64,000 bases of DNA from Pseudomonas pohangensis (GTDB lineage Bacteria > Pseudomonadota > Gammaproteobacteria > Pseudomonadales > Pseudomonadaceae): assembly GCF_900105995.1 (NCBI RefSeq), contig NZ_LT629785.1, positions 2,790,001 through 2,854,000 on the forward strand. Direction: 5' to 3'. A model generated the notes under the pieces. The model worked only from the letters and a program-made list of their open reading frames with translations. It had not been told where the DNA came from and ran no database searches. Shown here piece after piece: positions 33,769-44,200 of this stretch. Position 1 is the first letter of the stretch; each line of letters opens with the position of its first letter. Position numbers and translations under genes: made by a program.

Positions 33769-34281
33769 TCAGTCTGGCGCCACAGGCACCTCATAAGTCA
33801 TATCAACGCCAGTGAAATCCACCAACTTTCCAGCTCTAGCCTTCGCATAAAGGCCCTTCACATCGCGCCGCTCGCACTCAGCAAGAGACGTGGAAACGTG
33901 AACCTCAAGAAACCTATCTTCCCCAATAATTTGTTTAGCTATTTCTCGATCACGAAAAAAAGGTGAGATCAGGGAGCAAATCGATACGAGCCCAGCATTA
34001 TTTAACAGTTTGGCGACTTCAGCGACACGACGGATATTTTCACTGCGTGCGCCTGCTGAAAAATCTAGTTCAGCACACAACCCATGCCTGACATTGTCGC
34101 CATCAAGAACAAAAGCAGCGTGCTTATCCGCGACCAAGCGTTGCTCTAGCGCGAAGGCGAGAGTTGACTTACCTGCACCGCTCAACCCGGTGAACCAAAT
34201 GGTCATAGGCCGCTGCTGCTGTAGCCGGCAGCGCTCATCAAATGACAGATCACTGCCATGCCAACGTATATTACTCGACAC
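33769..34281 (-). CDS. cysC: adenylylsulfate (APS) kinase, C-terminally truncated
   Basis: Phosphorylates APS to PAPS, the sulfate donor for sulfotransferases. The P-loop is FTGLSGAGKST (about 30-40), followed by DGDNVRHGL, the APS-binding FSAGARSENIRR, the lid region SLISPFFRDRE and the FTGVDMTYEVP segment. It stops at 170 residues because of a TGA, 26 codons before the conserved end (see 33688-33768). It lies directly behind the sulfotransferase gene (8-bp gap). A stand-alone cysC inside a glycan cluster points to a dedicated PAPS supply. Whether the truncated enzyme works is unknown; the main genome copy (usually cysNC) could substitute. Confidence 0.85.
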   Translation of the reverse strand: MSSNIRWHGSDLSFDERCRLQQQRPMTIWFTGLSGAGKSTLAFALEQRLVADKHAAFVLDGDNVRHGLCAELDFSAGARSENIRRVAEVAKLLNNAGLVSICSLISPFFRDREIAKQIIGEDRFLEVHVSTSLAECERRDVKGLYAKARAGKLVDFTGVDMTYEVPVAPD

Positions 34282-34289
34282 TCCTCACC

Positions 34290-34865
34290 TCACCCTGATG
34301 CATTATGCTTGGTCTGCCACTGCTCTAATGCAGCGTTAAAGTCCCCTTGGGCGCCAACTCGCTCCCAGAGCTCGGCAAAATCAGACGACGCACGCTCAAG
34401 CGCAAAATTCATCTTGTGAGTTTTGTTCCTGAGGAATAACTGAATATTCGAGTTGACCGTCTCACAGTAATCCACGCAAAAGTCCAGATGTTCAACATCT
34501 GCACTTTTCTTGGCCGCCCCCATAAGAATTGCACTCTTATAGGCGTTCATGATCCCTGCGTCATAACGCTTCAAAAATGAACGCGCGGCGGCCATTTTGT
34601 CGCGCGCGAGATGCACATAAAACGCATCATCTCCGTAAGCTTTGTCGAGCCGCCCAAGCACCCATGAAAGGCGATTATCCGCCTCGATATGGCCCGGAGG
34701 ATAAGCAAAACGGGCAGCCCCAACCGCATGACTAAGACTTTCATGTGCGGAGGAGTAATTAGTTATATGGCGGGATGCCTCAATAAAGGTTACAGACCCG
34801 CAACGCCCAGTACACAACACAAATACATTACGCAACGTCCACCTCTCTGTACCCAAAATTATCAT
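34290..34865 (-). CDS. sulfotransferase-family protein
   Basis: 191 residues. The PAPS 5'-phosphosulfate loop is seen near the N-terminus as FVLCTGRCGSVTF, and an R-x-x-x-x-A-R-S-F segment (LARDKMAAARSFLKRY) resembles the 3'-phosphate site. It is short for the family but the core is present. It overlaps the upstream 574-residue gene by ATGA and is followed by cysC, so PAPS synthesis and use are genetically coupled. The acceptor is probably a sugar of the glycan built by this cluster. The start could also be a downstream codon, since the N-terminus is short. Confidence 0.75.
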   Translation of the reverse strand: MIILGTERWTLRNVFVLCTGRCGSVTFIEASRHITNYSSAHESLSHAVGAARFAYPPGHIEADNRLSWVLGRLDKAYGDDAFYVHLARDKMAAARSFLKRYDAGIMNAYKSAILMGAAKKSADVEHLDFCVDYCETVNSNIQLFLRNKTHKMNFALERASSDFAELWERVGAQGDFNAALEQWQTKHNASG

Positions 34866-36586
34866 TGTAAACTTTCAGCATAGGACGCATTAATCCCGGG
34901 AAAAAGCTCCACAGCACCCCGGTAATCCTGCTGTTTACAACGCGTTTCAAACGCAAAAAGAAGCGCCACGAGCTTTAACTGCGCAAGCTTAACCTGGGTC
35001 ATATCCGAACGCTGAGTAACCGCCGAAGCGTGTGCCTCAGGCAGTAACTTCATAGCCCGGTCATCTACAGGCCAGCCGCTGCCCACAGGCTCAAGTGACC
35101 ACCGTCCCCAGTGGCATAAATAAGCTCGTTCTTCATCATCGAGCATCACCAGCCCGCGGCGAATATCAGGATTTACGTAAACCATCGGCAGACCGCTGAT
35201 CATTTCTCGAATTGAATCGAAGCTTTGCTCAAAGCAACTCAACGCTTCGAATTGAGCAGGAGTGTCCAAAATACAGCGTAGGCGTTTTAGCACATCCCGT
35301 TCTACACGCTGATCGAGGCTTGGCTTTGAGCGTCGATAAAGTGCTTTCAATTGCGAGCTTGGCTCACAGGCGAGCAACGCACTGCGTACTAAATCGCAAC
35401 TAACAACCCACTTCTTGCTTAAGTCTTGCTGGGCATTACCCAAAGCAAAAACGTGGCAATGAAACTGATTTCTGACATCCGTAACACCCACAAGCTCGAG
35501 GCTCGGCAAGCCCGCTTGGTCGATAAGCAATGAAGCTTCATGCGTGGCTACCACACTACGGTTATGCTCAAAGAGCTTAACCATAAAACAGCATTCCTCA
35601 TCGCCCTCAGCAGCGCTAACGCGATAAGCAACGACGTCGACCACTCCCAACTGCAGCCAAATCGACGCTTTAATCTGCAAAGTGCGACCTGTCACTTCAG
35701 TCAATGCTTGAGCCAACCACTGATCACGCGAAGCGGGCTCAACCAGAGACCAAAGGCCCTCAATTCCATGCCGCGGAGCATCAATCAAGCGATGACCATG
35801 GAAAAATAAGGCCGACAGTTGTCGACGTTTATCAACCAGCGCAATAAGGGCATTGACAACGTTAACAACGTGTTTAAACAACTGCCTCAGCAACAGTAAA
35901 CAGAGAACAGCAATCAGCACACTGGTTTCTCCAATCCATAGAAAAGACCCGACTAAGACAGCGAAGCACACCAGAAAACCAAGCCCAGAAAGAAGCGATA
36001 CAGCGCGCCCCTTCCCCCCGCTAGCCCAATGCACCTCAAAGCCTTTGCTGTAGGCTGCGAACGACAGATAGCTTGCAACAGCGAGCGCTATGTAAAGGAC
36101 AAATGTCACCGCTAAGAATGGGCTTAACCAAGCCAGTACAGGAACAAACACCCCCAGAAAAACAAGGCTGGCTAAGCCACGAGAAAAACGTTGATACGCT
36201 TTTGCAGCGATTTCCTCTTGGTTCTCAAAAAGCACCATTTTACGACTGCGCAAAAGCAATTTGCTCGAACCAGCAGTCACAAAGTTCCCAATCAGTTGCT
36301 CAAACAACAGGTGCAATAGGAACATCATCACCGCCATGCTACTTAGCGCGATGATCAATGTTTGCCGTTCAAAAACTCTTAGCTGTTCGGGGAAGTAGTG
36401 CGGAATACCTGGAGACCCGAGTAACAAGATGACTTTTAACGGCAGTATCGATGCCAACAACAACGCCAACTGACTCACCAGCGTTGCAGTCACGCTGTAT
36501 AGCGTGAACCCCGGCACCACGCTGAACAAGCGGCGACCCAGGCTCAATATCCAGCGAAGCGCAGCGCTCAAATCACTCAGCATCAC
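34862..36586 (-). CDS. membrane protein: ABC-exporter-like TM domain plus degenerate kinase-like domain
   Basis: 574 residues, no named family recognised. Residues about 15-265 contain some six hydrophobic helices arranged like an ABC-exporter membrane domain (for example LYSVTATLVSQLALLLAS and VFLGVFVPVLAWLSPFLAV), but no nucleotide-binding domain follows. Residues about 290-574 are soluble and loosely recall aminoglycoside-phosphotransferase-like kinases: VKLF, then YVNPDIRRGLVML where a catalytic loop H-x-D-x4-N would be, then CHWGRWSLEPVG where the metal-binding D-x-E/D would be. Key acidic and His residues appear replaced. It is coupled by ATGA to the sulfotransferase gene. It could be a glycan-modifying or scaffold protein. 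Confidence 0.65.
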   Translation of the reverse strand: MMLSDLSAALRWILSLGRRLFSVVPGFTLYSVTATLVSQLALLLASILPLKVILLLGSPGIPHYFPEQLRVFERQTLIIALSSMAVMMFLLHLLFEQLIGNFVTAGSSKLLLRSRKMVLFENQEEIAAKAYQRFSRGLASLVFLGVFVPVLAWLSPFLAVTFVLYIALAVASYLSFAAYSKGFEVHWASGGKGRAVSLLSGLGFLVCFAVLVGSFLWIGETSVLIAVLCLLLLRQLFKHVVNVVNALIALVDKRRQLSALFFHGHRLIDAPRHGIEGLWSLVEPASRDQWLAQALTEVTGRTLQIKASIWLQLGVVDVVAYRVSAAEGDEECCFMVKLFEHNRSVVATHEASLLIDQAGLPSLELVGVTDVRNQFHCHVFALGNAQQDLSKKWVVSCDLVRSALLACEPSSQLKALYRRSKPSLDQRVERDVLKRLRCILDTPAQFEALSCFEQSFDSIREMISGLPMVYVNPDIRRGLVMLDDEERAYLCHWGRWSLEPVGSGWPVDDRAMKLLPEAHASAVTQRSDMTQVKLAQLKLVALLFAFETRCKQQDYRGAVELFPGINASYAESLQ

Positions 36587-36631
36587 AATACCTAGCGTGT
36601 TTGTGCACTGCCCGGGAGCCTGATATGGACA

Positions 36632-37774
36632 TTAGTTGCTCACCAACTTTGCGGCCTCATTAGCCCCATTAGACTCATGAAGCGGAAAAGTCTCACCCGA
36701 CTTTATTCGTGGTAATAGTTTTGAAATAGCGCCCAAGAATACGGCCTCAGAGAACTCAGCAACCACCTCGCAAGGTCCCATTTCAGAAGCAAGCGTAGCG
36801 CGCAGGGTTTGATCATCAGCCTGGGTCGCCTGATTAGGCAAAAAGATTGCTGGTAGATTAAGGCTTATAGCCTCACAGACCGAGTTGTAACCCGCAGCCA
36901 GTACAGCAAAGTCAAAGCCTGCGAAATAACGGCTGTTGGGGTAGTCGACTATTTCACGGTCAGCTTCGTCACTAGACTCAGGTTTTAGAGCAATCGGCGA
37001 CTGCCCTACGACAACCTGATAACCCTGCTGACGCAGAATTCGCACTACATGAGCCTGCACACCCGCAATACCGTTGATATTACCAGCCCCCAACTGCACG
37101 TAGACACGCGGCCGCCCCGGATCAATCCGCAGTCGTGCACAGACTTCGCTAGGCGAAAGCAAATCCTGTCTATCCATACCAATAATGGGCGCAACCATAG
37201 ATATACGCTCATCAGGCTGGCGCTGAAGCGCGGGGACACCAAACTCTGATGGGGCAATCACTGCGTCAAACATCGCCACGTTTTTATTCATCAGGCGCTG
37301 ATCAATCGAGGCTTTGTACAGACCGCGCTTAATCCAAACATAACGCAGTGATCGATAGCGACGAATTGCACGCTGCAGACCGAGATAAGGGGCACTGCCA
37401 TCAAACACCAGCGTTCCCGGACGGTGAGTTGTTAGCGCGTCAGACACGCAGCGATAGAACAGACGATTCCAGCTGACTGTTCCCACACCTGCCCCTAGCA
37501 AAGCAGCTGGCGGCACATGGTGACAAACAAAACCCTCTCGGTACACCAAGTGCACCGCAATGCTCGTCGTTAAAAAGACGATACGGGCCTCGGGTTGTTG
37601 TTTACGAAGGGCCTTAGCCACGGCAAGCGCACGACTGACATGCCCGAGGCCGGCGCCGTTAATTGGCAGGAACAAATAGGTTCCTGATTGAGGGCGCCAC
37701 AGCACAGGAATCCAAGCATAGGAAACGACCCACCCCCAGCGAAGAAAACGCATGATTTGATGTTTGATAAACAC
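36632..37774 (-). CDS. GT28/MurG-like glycosyltransferase
   Basis: 380 residues, GT-B fold. The N-terminal LPINGAGLGHVSRALAVAKAL glycine-rich loop and the C-terminal FDFAVLAAGYNSVCEAISLN with PAIFLPNQATQADDQ are the acceptor and donor motifs of the family 28 (MurG-like) and UDP-glycosyltransferase superfamily. The N-terminus has a hydrophobic stretch (WGWVVSYAWIPVLW), so membrane association is likely. It lies 3 bp behind the acyltransferase gene, so the two are co-transcribed. Confidence 0.85.
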   Translation of the reverse strand: MFIKHQIMRFLRWGWVVSYAWIPVLWRPQSGTYLFLPINGAGLGHVSRALAVAKALRKQQPEARIVFLTTSIAVHLVYREGFVCHHVPPAALLGAGVGTVSWNRLFYRCVSDALTTHRPGTLVFDGSAPYLGLQRAIRRYRSLRYVWIKRGLYKASIDQRLMNKNVAMFDAVIAPSEFGVPALQRQPDERISMVAPIIGMDRQDLLSPSEVCARLRIDPGRPRVYVQLGAGNINGIAGVQAHVVRILRQQGYQVVVGQSPIALKPESSDEADREIVDYPNSRYFAGFDFAVLAAGYNSVCEAISLNLPAIFLPNQATQADDQTLRATLASEMGPCEVVAEFSEAVFLGAISKLLPRIKSGETFPLHESNGANEAAKLVSN

Positions 37775-37777
37775 TCT

Positions 37778-39787
37778 TCAATTCACCATTTTCAACAAAC
37801 CCTTGAACTCTCCAGAGAGAGAGCGGGCAAAGGTAGCAGTAAGATGATGGCGATCACGCCAAAGAAGCACTTGCCCCTTAACAGGCAAGCACCAATCTTT
37901 ACTGCAGACATTTTTAGTTATATCAAGAAGACTAACCTCTGGCTTGGACTTCATTGCCAGCATTATTGAGTCGCGCTTAAACGCTTTTGCTGTTTTAGTC
38001 GCACATTTTTGCGGAGATGCACCTGCTGTGGACATGCACTCAACAGGATTACGACTCATCCAAGGCGTATCACGGACAACAAGAACCCGGGCACCTAAGG
38101 CTTTTAGTTCGGCCCAGCGTTTTAGTAACCCGTCAGCCAATAATCGCTGGCTATCCGCTTTGTTGCGGGCACCAACAGCCCACTGGCTACTGGCCTGACT
38201 GGTGACAATCACATCGGGCTTTATCTTTGCGATTTCGGCCATAACCCGGCGATTCCATTCGTTACAAGATGAGTACTCGAGCTTGTTTTTACCAATAACC
38301 ACCGGCGCCGCGTTAAAAGTGCAGGACGATTTAGTGAACGTAGTGATACGCCAAGACTTTCGGTTATCCAGCAAGCCTTGCAGGCTAGGCAACCACTGCG
38401 CGGCATGGGAATCTCCAACCAATACAACATGATGAGCCGCATTAGCCGGACCAAACTCACACGTCAAGGGCTCACTGCTAACTTGATCGACATGGCATTT
38501 CAACCCATAAACATCAGGATTATCCCGTCTTGCCTCAAGCACCGACGGCACTGTCGGTTGAGCGGGGTCGTACTCCTGACGAAGAAGCTTTCTGATATCA
38601 CCCGCACTCGCAAAAACAGCACTCTGTTCCGACGTAATCTGGCTGTTAAGCACCCAAATGTAGTTAGCTGCTAGTAAAGCTAACGCAAAACTCAATGCTC
38701 CAGTGACCACAGGCTGGTTGAGACTGGCCAGTCGACGCCAACTCTTATCCCGAAACGGGTCTTCAACAAAAACTTTAGTGAGGTGCGCCAGCAACCAAGA
38801 GATCGCGAGGACCATAAGGCCGCCAGGGATGCCGAGGTCTCCATCGCTCTGCAATCGATATAGAACGACTATGGGCCAATGCCACAGATACAACGAGTAT
38901 GAAATATCTCCAATGTGCTGCATTGGCCTTGAAGCCAGCAAGCCGTAGCTTGACCACCATGACTCAGAGCGCCCGGCCGCAATAACCAGAACTGCACCGA
39001 CTGTGGGTAGCAAAGCCGCATAACCTGGAAATGATGTTCCCTCATCAAAACGAACACTAGCGAATCCAATTGCGAGCAATCCGATCCATCCATACACAGG
39101 AGCCAGCGCCATACGTGCTGCCTGGTAGCGCGGTAACAGCACAGCCAACAGACCGCCTATAGCCAACTCCCAAGCCCGAGTTGTGGTGGCGAAATAAGCT
39201 AAGCCCGGATTGGCCTCAGTCAGATAGACGGAGTAAGCCAATGAGGTAGCAGCTATAAGCGCAATAATCACCCCAAAAACTAGGCTAGGACGTCGCCGCG
39301 CGGCCTTAAAAATGCCAGTGACCACCAAAAAGAATAGTGGCCAAATGATGTAGTATTGCTCCTCTACCGAGAGCGACCAGTAATGCCGCAATAGGCTTAA
39401 GGCATTATCTTGAGCTAAATAATCAACCGCTTGCCCTGCTAACCACCAGTTTTGTACATAAAAAGTGCTGGCCAAAACTTCCTTAGCAGTATCTGCCCAC
39501 TGAACTTTAGGCAACATTGTCACTGCGCTTGCAACAGCCACAATCACAAGTGTCGAGGCGGGCAACAAGCGGCGGACGCGCCGCGCATAGAAATCTAGCA
39601 ACGATATAGTACCACTGCGCCGTGCCTCTCTCAGTAATAGCCCTGTAATCAGGTAGCCCGATATGACAAAAAACACATCCACACCAACGTAGCCGCCCGT
39701 AAGCGCAGATGGCCATACATGGAAGATCAGTACAAGCAGGACAGCAACTGCGCGCAACCCTTGTATTTCAAGCTTTAGACTACTCAC
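37778..39787 (-). CDS. acyltransferase 3 with SGNH domain (OafA-like)
   Basis: 669 residues. The N-terminal acyltransferase-3 domain has about ten membrane helices (start LEIQGLRAVAVLLVLIFHVW, then VGVDVFFVISGYLITG and the WSLSVEEQYYIIWPL motif). The C-terminal periplasmic SGNH domain shows the nucleophile block VVLVGDSHAAQWL and a late D-x-x-H in WRDRHHLT. This two-domain form O-acetylates O-antigens and capsules. It is the first gene after a 258-bp AT-rich gap and may start a second transcript. Confidence 0.92.
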   Translation of the reverse strand: MSSLKLEIQGLRAVAVLLVLIFHVWPSALTGGYVGVDVFFVISGYLITGLLLREARRSGTISLLDFYARRVRRLLPASTLVIVAVASAVTMLPKVQWADTAKEVLASTFYVQNWWLAGQAVDYLAQDNALSLLRHYWSLSVEEQYYIIWPLFFLVVTGIFKAARRRPSLVFGVIIALIAATSLAYSVYLTEANPGLAYFATTTRAWELAIGGLLAVLLPRYQAARMALAPVYGWIGLLAIGFASVRFDEGTSFPGYAALLPTVGAVLVIAAGRSESWWSSYGLLASRPMQHIGDISYSLYLWHWPIVVLYRLQSDGDLGIPGGLMVLAISWLLAHLTKVFVEDPFRDKSWRRLASLNQPVVTGALSFALALLAANYIWVLNSQITSEQSAVFASAGDIRKLLRQEYDPAQPTVPSVLEARRDNPDVYGLKCHVDQVSSEPLTCEFGPANAAHHVVLVGDSHAAQWLPSLQGLLDNRKSWRITTFTKSSCTFNAAPVVIGKNKLEYSSCNEWNRRVMAEIAKIKPDVIVTSQASSQWAVGARNKADSQRLLADGLLKRWAELKALGARVLVVRDTPWMSRNPVECMSTAGASPQKCATKTAKAFKRDSIMLAMKSKPEVSLLDITKNVCSKDWCLPVKGQVLLWRDRHHLTATFARSLSGEFKGLLKMVN

Positions 39788-40045
39788 ACGCCAATCCTAA
39801 ATGATAAAAAAAACAATACTATCAAATAGCTTTGTGCTCTTCTGAAGCCTCAATCGCAACAATTAAAAACTTGAATTGACTGACCGAGCAAACCCTGCCA
39901 TCAAAAATACTTAACTTAAACTAGTTTTTTCAGAAACACGAAATATCACTACGAACTTCTAAGCACACATGAAAAAATTTAAAAACACTCACAGAACAGC
40001 AAGTCAAACACGAAATTCCTTCATTCGAAAAAGGCAAATGCATAG
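39788..40045. other. AT-rich intergenic region, possible internal promoter
   Basis: 258 bp, strongly AT-rich, with no coding potential seen on either strand. A leftward TTGACT (40007-40002) with a TTTTAA about 17 bp downstream could be a promoter for the acyltransferase and later genes. No terminator for ugd is evident. Confidence 0.35.
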
Positions 40046-41215
40046 TCAATCATCTTTACCGAACAGGTCTCGTGTATAGACCTTTTCGGCCACGTCCTGG
40101 AGCAAGTCAGACATACGATTACTTATAATCACATCAGAATCTTTTTTGAACTGCTCAAGGTCACTCTCAACCCTTGAGTGGAAGAAATCAGATTGATTAA
40201 GCGCTGGCTCGTAGATAATCACCTCTATACCTTTCGCTTTTATTCGCTTCATGATCCCTTGAATAGATGACGCCCTAAAATTATCAGAGCCAGACTTCAT
40301 GATTAAACGGTATATGCCTACCACCTTAGGCACACGCCGAATGATGTCGTCAGCAATAAAATCCTTCCGAGTAGCGTTGGATTCGACGATGGCTTGTATA
40401 AGATTTTGCGGAACATCGCGATAGTTTGCTAGCAGTTGCTTTGTATCCTTAGGCAAGCAGTAGCCACCATAACCAAAACTAGGATTGTTGTAGTGAGTGC
40501 CGATGCGAGAATCAAGGCTTACACCCTGAATAATCTGCTCACTGTCAAGGCAGTGCGTAGCCGCGTAGGTATCGAGCTCGTTGAAAAATGAGACACGCAT
40601 AGCCAAATAGGTGTTGGCAAAAAGCTTAATCGCTTCAGCCTCAGTGGCATCAGTAAAAAGAACCGGAACGTCTTTCTTGATGGCGCCTTCTTGGAGCAAA
40701 CCAGCGAAAATCTTAGCCCGTTCTGAGCGCTCGCCAACCACAATGCGCGAAGGATATAGGTTGTCATAAAGGGCGCGCCCCTCTCGAAGAAACTCAGGCG
40801 AGAAGATAAGGTTTGAGGTGCCCAGTGCTTCACGTACCTTAACCGTGTACCCCACAGGGATTGTCGATTTGATGACCATTACAGCGCTTGGATTGATCGC
40901 CATTACGTCACTAATCACGGCCTCAATAGAGGACGTATTGAAGAAATTAGTTTCCGCATCGTAATCTGTAGGGGTTGCAATAATGATGTAATCTGCCCCT
41001 TCGTAAGCATCTCTCTTGTCGAGTGTCGCCCTGAAGTTCAACGATTCACCCTTTAAGTAACCTTCAATTTCGAGGTCTTGGATCGGGGACTCCTTGCGAT
41101 TAATCATTGCTACCTTCTCTGGAACGATATCCAAAGCAACCACTTCATTGTGTTGCGAAAGCAATACCCCGTTCGAGAGCCCCACATATCCAGTCCCTGC
41201 AATCGCAATTTTCAT
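40046..41215 (-). CDS. ugd: UDP-glucose 6-dehydrogenase
   Basis: NAD-dependent two-step oxidation of UDP-glucose to UDP-glucuronate. 389 residues, the E. coli Ugd size class. The start is MKIAIAGTGYVGLSNGVLLS. IFSPEFLREG and the catalytic Cys in FGYGGYCLPKDT are intact. The divergently oriented pgm about 7 kb away supplies glucose-1-phosphate for the UDP-glucose it uses. Together with WecC and WbpA it makes this cluster rich in uronic acids. Confidence 0.94.
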   Translation of the reverse strand: MKIAIAGTGYVGLSNGVLLSQHNEVVALDIVPEKVAMINRKESPIQDLEIEGYLKGESLNFRATLDKRDAYEGADYIIIATPTDYDAETNFFNTSSIEAVISDVMAINPSAVMVIKSTIPVGYTVKVREALGTSNLIFSPEFLREGRALYDNLYPSRIVVGERSERAKIFAGLLQEGAIKKDVPVLFTDATEAEAIKLFANTYLAMRVSFFNELDTYAATHCLDSEQIIQGVSLDSRIGTHYNNPSFGYGGYCLPKDTKQLLANYRDVPQNLIQAIVESNATRKDFIADDIIRRVPKVVGIYRLIMKSGSDNFRASSIQGIMKRIKAKGIEVIIYEPALNQSDFFHSRVESDLEQFKKDSDVIISNRMSDLLQDVAEKVYTRDLFGKDD

Positions 41216-41252
41216 GAGTTAAAATCCTACTTCAGCAGTTCGATTAATCGCG

Positions 41253-44200
41253 TTATAACGACAGGTCGTTTGATGGCAACGCCAGATCGGCTATTGCCGG
41301 ATTACTGTAAGCTAGGTCGAGTCGAAGCCCATCCGCAAGGCGAGTTACGGGGCGCATAAACTCAGCGTCTTCGATCTGCCAAGTGTGATTTGCAGTATTC
41401 GCATAGCGGACATGGACGAAATCGTAAGGATCCGCGGAATATATCTGTCGACCTTTTTCCAGCACTCCTTTAGTGAATCGCGAATCCGTACCCTGTCGCA
41501 CCCGCTCAAACCGCTGATCATCAACTAAGCTTCGGCGCCAAAAAAGCGTGCCACCATGAACACGTGTAAAACCACGATTCTGCTTCTGCTCAAAACGAAC
41601 GCCGAAAGCGTTCGCAGATTCCACGTAGCAAAAATGCATGGCCTTGCCAGTCAAAGCGACATTCGAAAGATCGGAGTGTTTTAGAGCTAGTTCAGCATTG
41701 CGTATATAGTCAGGTCCGTAGTGATCGTCATCGTCAATCTTCGCACATAGATCTGTTTGGCAGTGATCAAGTGCCAAGTTTAAACCATCAGCAAGAAAGG
41801 TTTCTTTGTCAGTAATCTGAAGCACTGTGAGGTTCTTCAGCCCGGCAAGTTCACGCCTTACCGTTTCCGTATCGATATGGAATCCGTGAATCACATAAAT
41901 AACTCGCAAGTCGGGATGAGTCTGCTGCTGCAAGTTGAGCAGAACCTGCGGAACAAATTCGCCGCGTCGAGATACGCAGATCGCAGTAACAGGCTCGAAA
42001 TTCGACGCCACTGAAGCGCTTTGAGAGTTTCGAATTATATGACCTAAAGGAACCGCCATAATACTAGGCGCACGAAAGCATCGTTTTGCTATTGGGGGAA
42101 ACGCTAATCGCATGGACCTCCCAGCGGATAACTCACGTTTGTGCCATGCCCTCCAAGAGGCCGCATATTCAGCTCTAGGTTTAGACACTCCCGACTCAGG
42201 ACTAACACCTAGTTCGGGGTGTCCGGTTAGACTGTCTTCGTGCTCAAGGCAGAGCATTCCTATTTGTCGGAACTCACAGAACTCACTCCCCAGAAGTCGC
42301 TCCGCGCGGTCGATAGTCTCGCTGTCAGCGCCAAAGCGCACACAGTCCCAAGAACCAAGCTCAGATTGAAAAAAACTGCGTTCACAAAGCAGCGAAACGG
42401 AGGACTTCCGAGTGACTCCATCCCGCGAAAACTTAGCTTTCTCGCCAACACGCACAAACCTACCTTGTAGATCCAAGCGAGCCATCTCAGTAATGCTGGC
42501 ACGTGGCCTAGGGTTCGCTGCCATCATGGCGTTGTAATGATTTTCCAGGCGTTGTGGTAGAGCCCAATCATCAGCATCATGTCCCGTTATCCAGTCACCG
42601 GCCGCCTGCATAAGAGCAATATTTTTGGACACATAGGGCCCGACATTGACTTTATTTCGGAAAATTTTAACCCGACAATCTATCGCAGCAAGATCCAACA
42701 ACACTGACCAAGTCCCATCCGCTGAACAGTCATCAACTATTAACAGCTCTAGATTGCGCCACGTCTGGTTCAGAATCGACTCAGCAGCCCTGCGAACAGT
42801 TCGCTCTGAGTTCCATACAGGCATGATTATCGAGATCAACGGTCCGTCCATTACTGGAGGAAGTGGATCTGAGGCTAATCGATCAAATATATTACCCTTG
42901 CCATCCAGCCGAATTGGCGCCGCATTAAACTCCGCGAGATACCCATTCAGTTGGTTCAGCCAGCCTTCCTCATCACCAGCAGCAATGGCCGCATTCGCGC
43001 GCAAAACATGGACTGTGTACGCCAGCTCAATTGGCAGGTGAGATTCAGCAAGCGAAATAGCAAGGGCATGATCGCCAGCTTTTGCGATCTCGTTTGCATT
43101 CAGCAAGACACGATCAGGATTAGACATGTCAGGGTTGAAATTTGTAGGTAGTTTGACTTTAGGCTTGCCCAATCGTCCAGAGGGGTCTTGGTACTCTACA
43201 ATGATCGGATTACCGCTAGCTGCATGGCGCTGCATAACCCGATACATAGCCAAGGGCATTTTCACCCAGCTCTTTAGGCGGCGAGTACGACGGTAGAATG
43301 AAAGACCAAGTTGGTAAACTAAAGACTGGTAAACAAGTTTGTGGCGCTTGCTAAGCGCGGTTAACTGAGCCTTCAGGTCATCGCGATCACGGGTAACAAC
43401 GTCTAGCTTCTCTAGGAGGCGGGCTTCAAGCTCCTCGCGGAGTGCGGCCTCCCGTTCCTGTAGGGCCAACATCTGTAAACTAAACTGTTTCTTATCTGCA
43501 GTGGAGTTAGCAATCGCAGTATTGAGTTCACTCTCAACTTGCCGTTTTAGCTGATGTAGGCTTTTTTCTCGCAAACGGTAAAAAGCATCAACCAGAGCCT
43601 TAGCCTTTACATCACTATTATCGACTGTCATTCCGTTCAAAGCACTCTCTACAGCCAGAGCAACTTCCTGAGCAACTGTAGCGCTTATACCGTTAGTAAA
43701 GGCTTTTTCGCCATCTTCTAACTCGGGCGAGTTTTGCACAGGATAAAACAGCGCAGGGGCGTGACGCACATTGCTGAGCATTTTATGCGAATAGTTACCC
43801 CCCATAAAATCAATCCACCGCACAAGAGTCTCTTGCTCTTCTACCCGGTCGCCGTCATCCAACAGAACAATCGTTGAGGCCGAGAAGTACTTACGCAACT
43901 GAACCACAGCAGGATAACGAGCATGGTGATTTGTCGCAGCGGGCGGCCCATCAACCAAAAGAAAGTCTAGTTGTTTTGGTCCGATCATATTTTCAATCAA
44001 ATCGTAAGGGAGACCATACCAACGGTAGGTTTGATCACCAATTTTGAGTTCTTCAAGCGGTGCGTATATCAGATCGACATAATGTTGAAGATCGCAAGCC
44101 TCTAACAAAGCGCGCGTTTTCTCAAAATATACATAATTATGCTCGAACGACAGGAAGCGTCCCTTGCCCAAACGCTTAATCGCAGATGCGATAACAAGAG

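Noticed and set aside
33769..33771. Selenocysteine at the cysC TGA
   Set aside because: The family has Leu here, no SECIS-like hairpin follows directly, and no redox role is known for this position.
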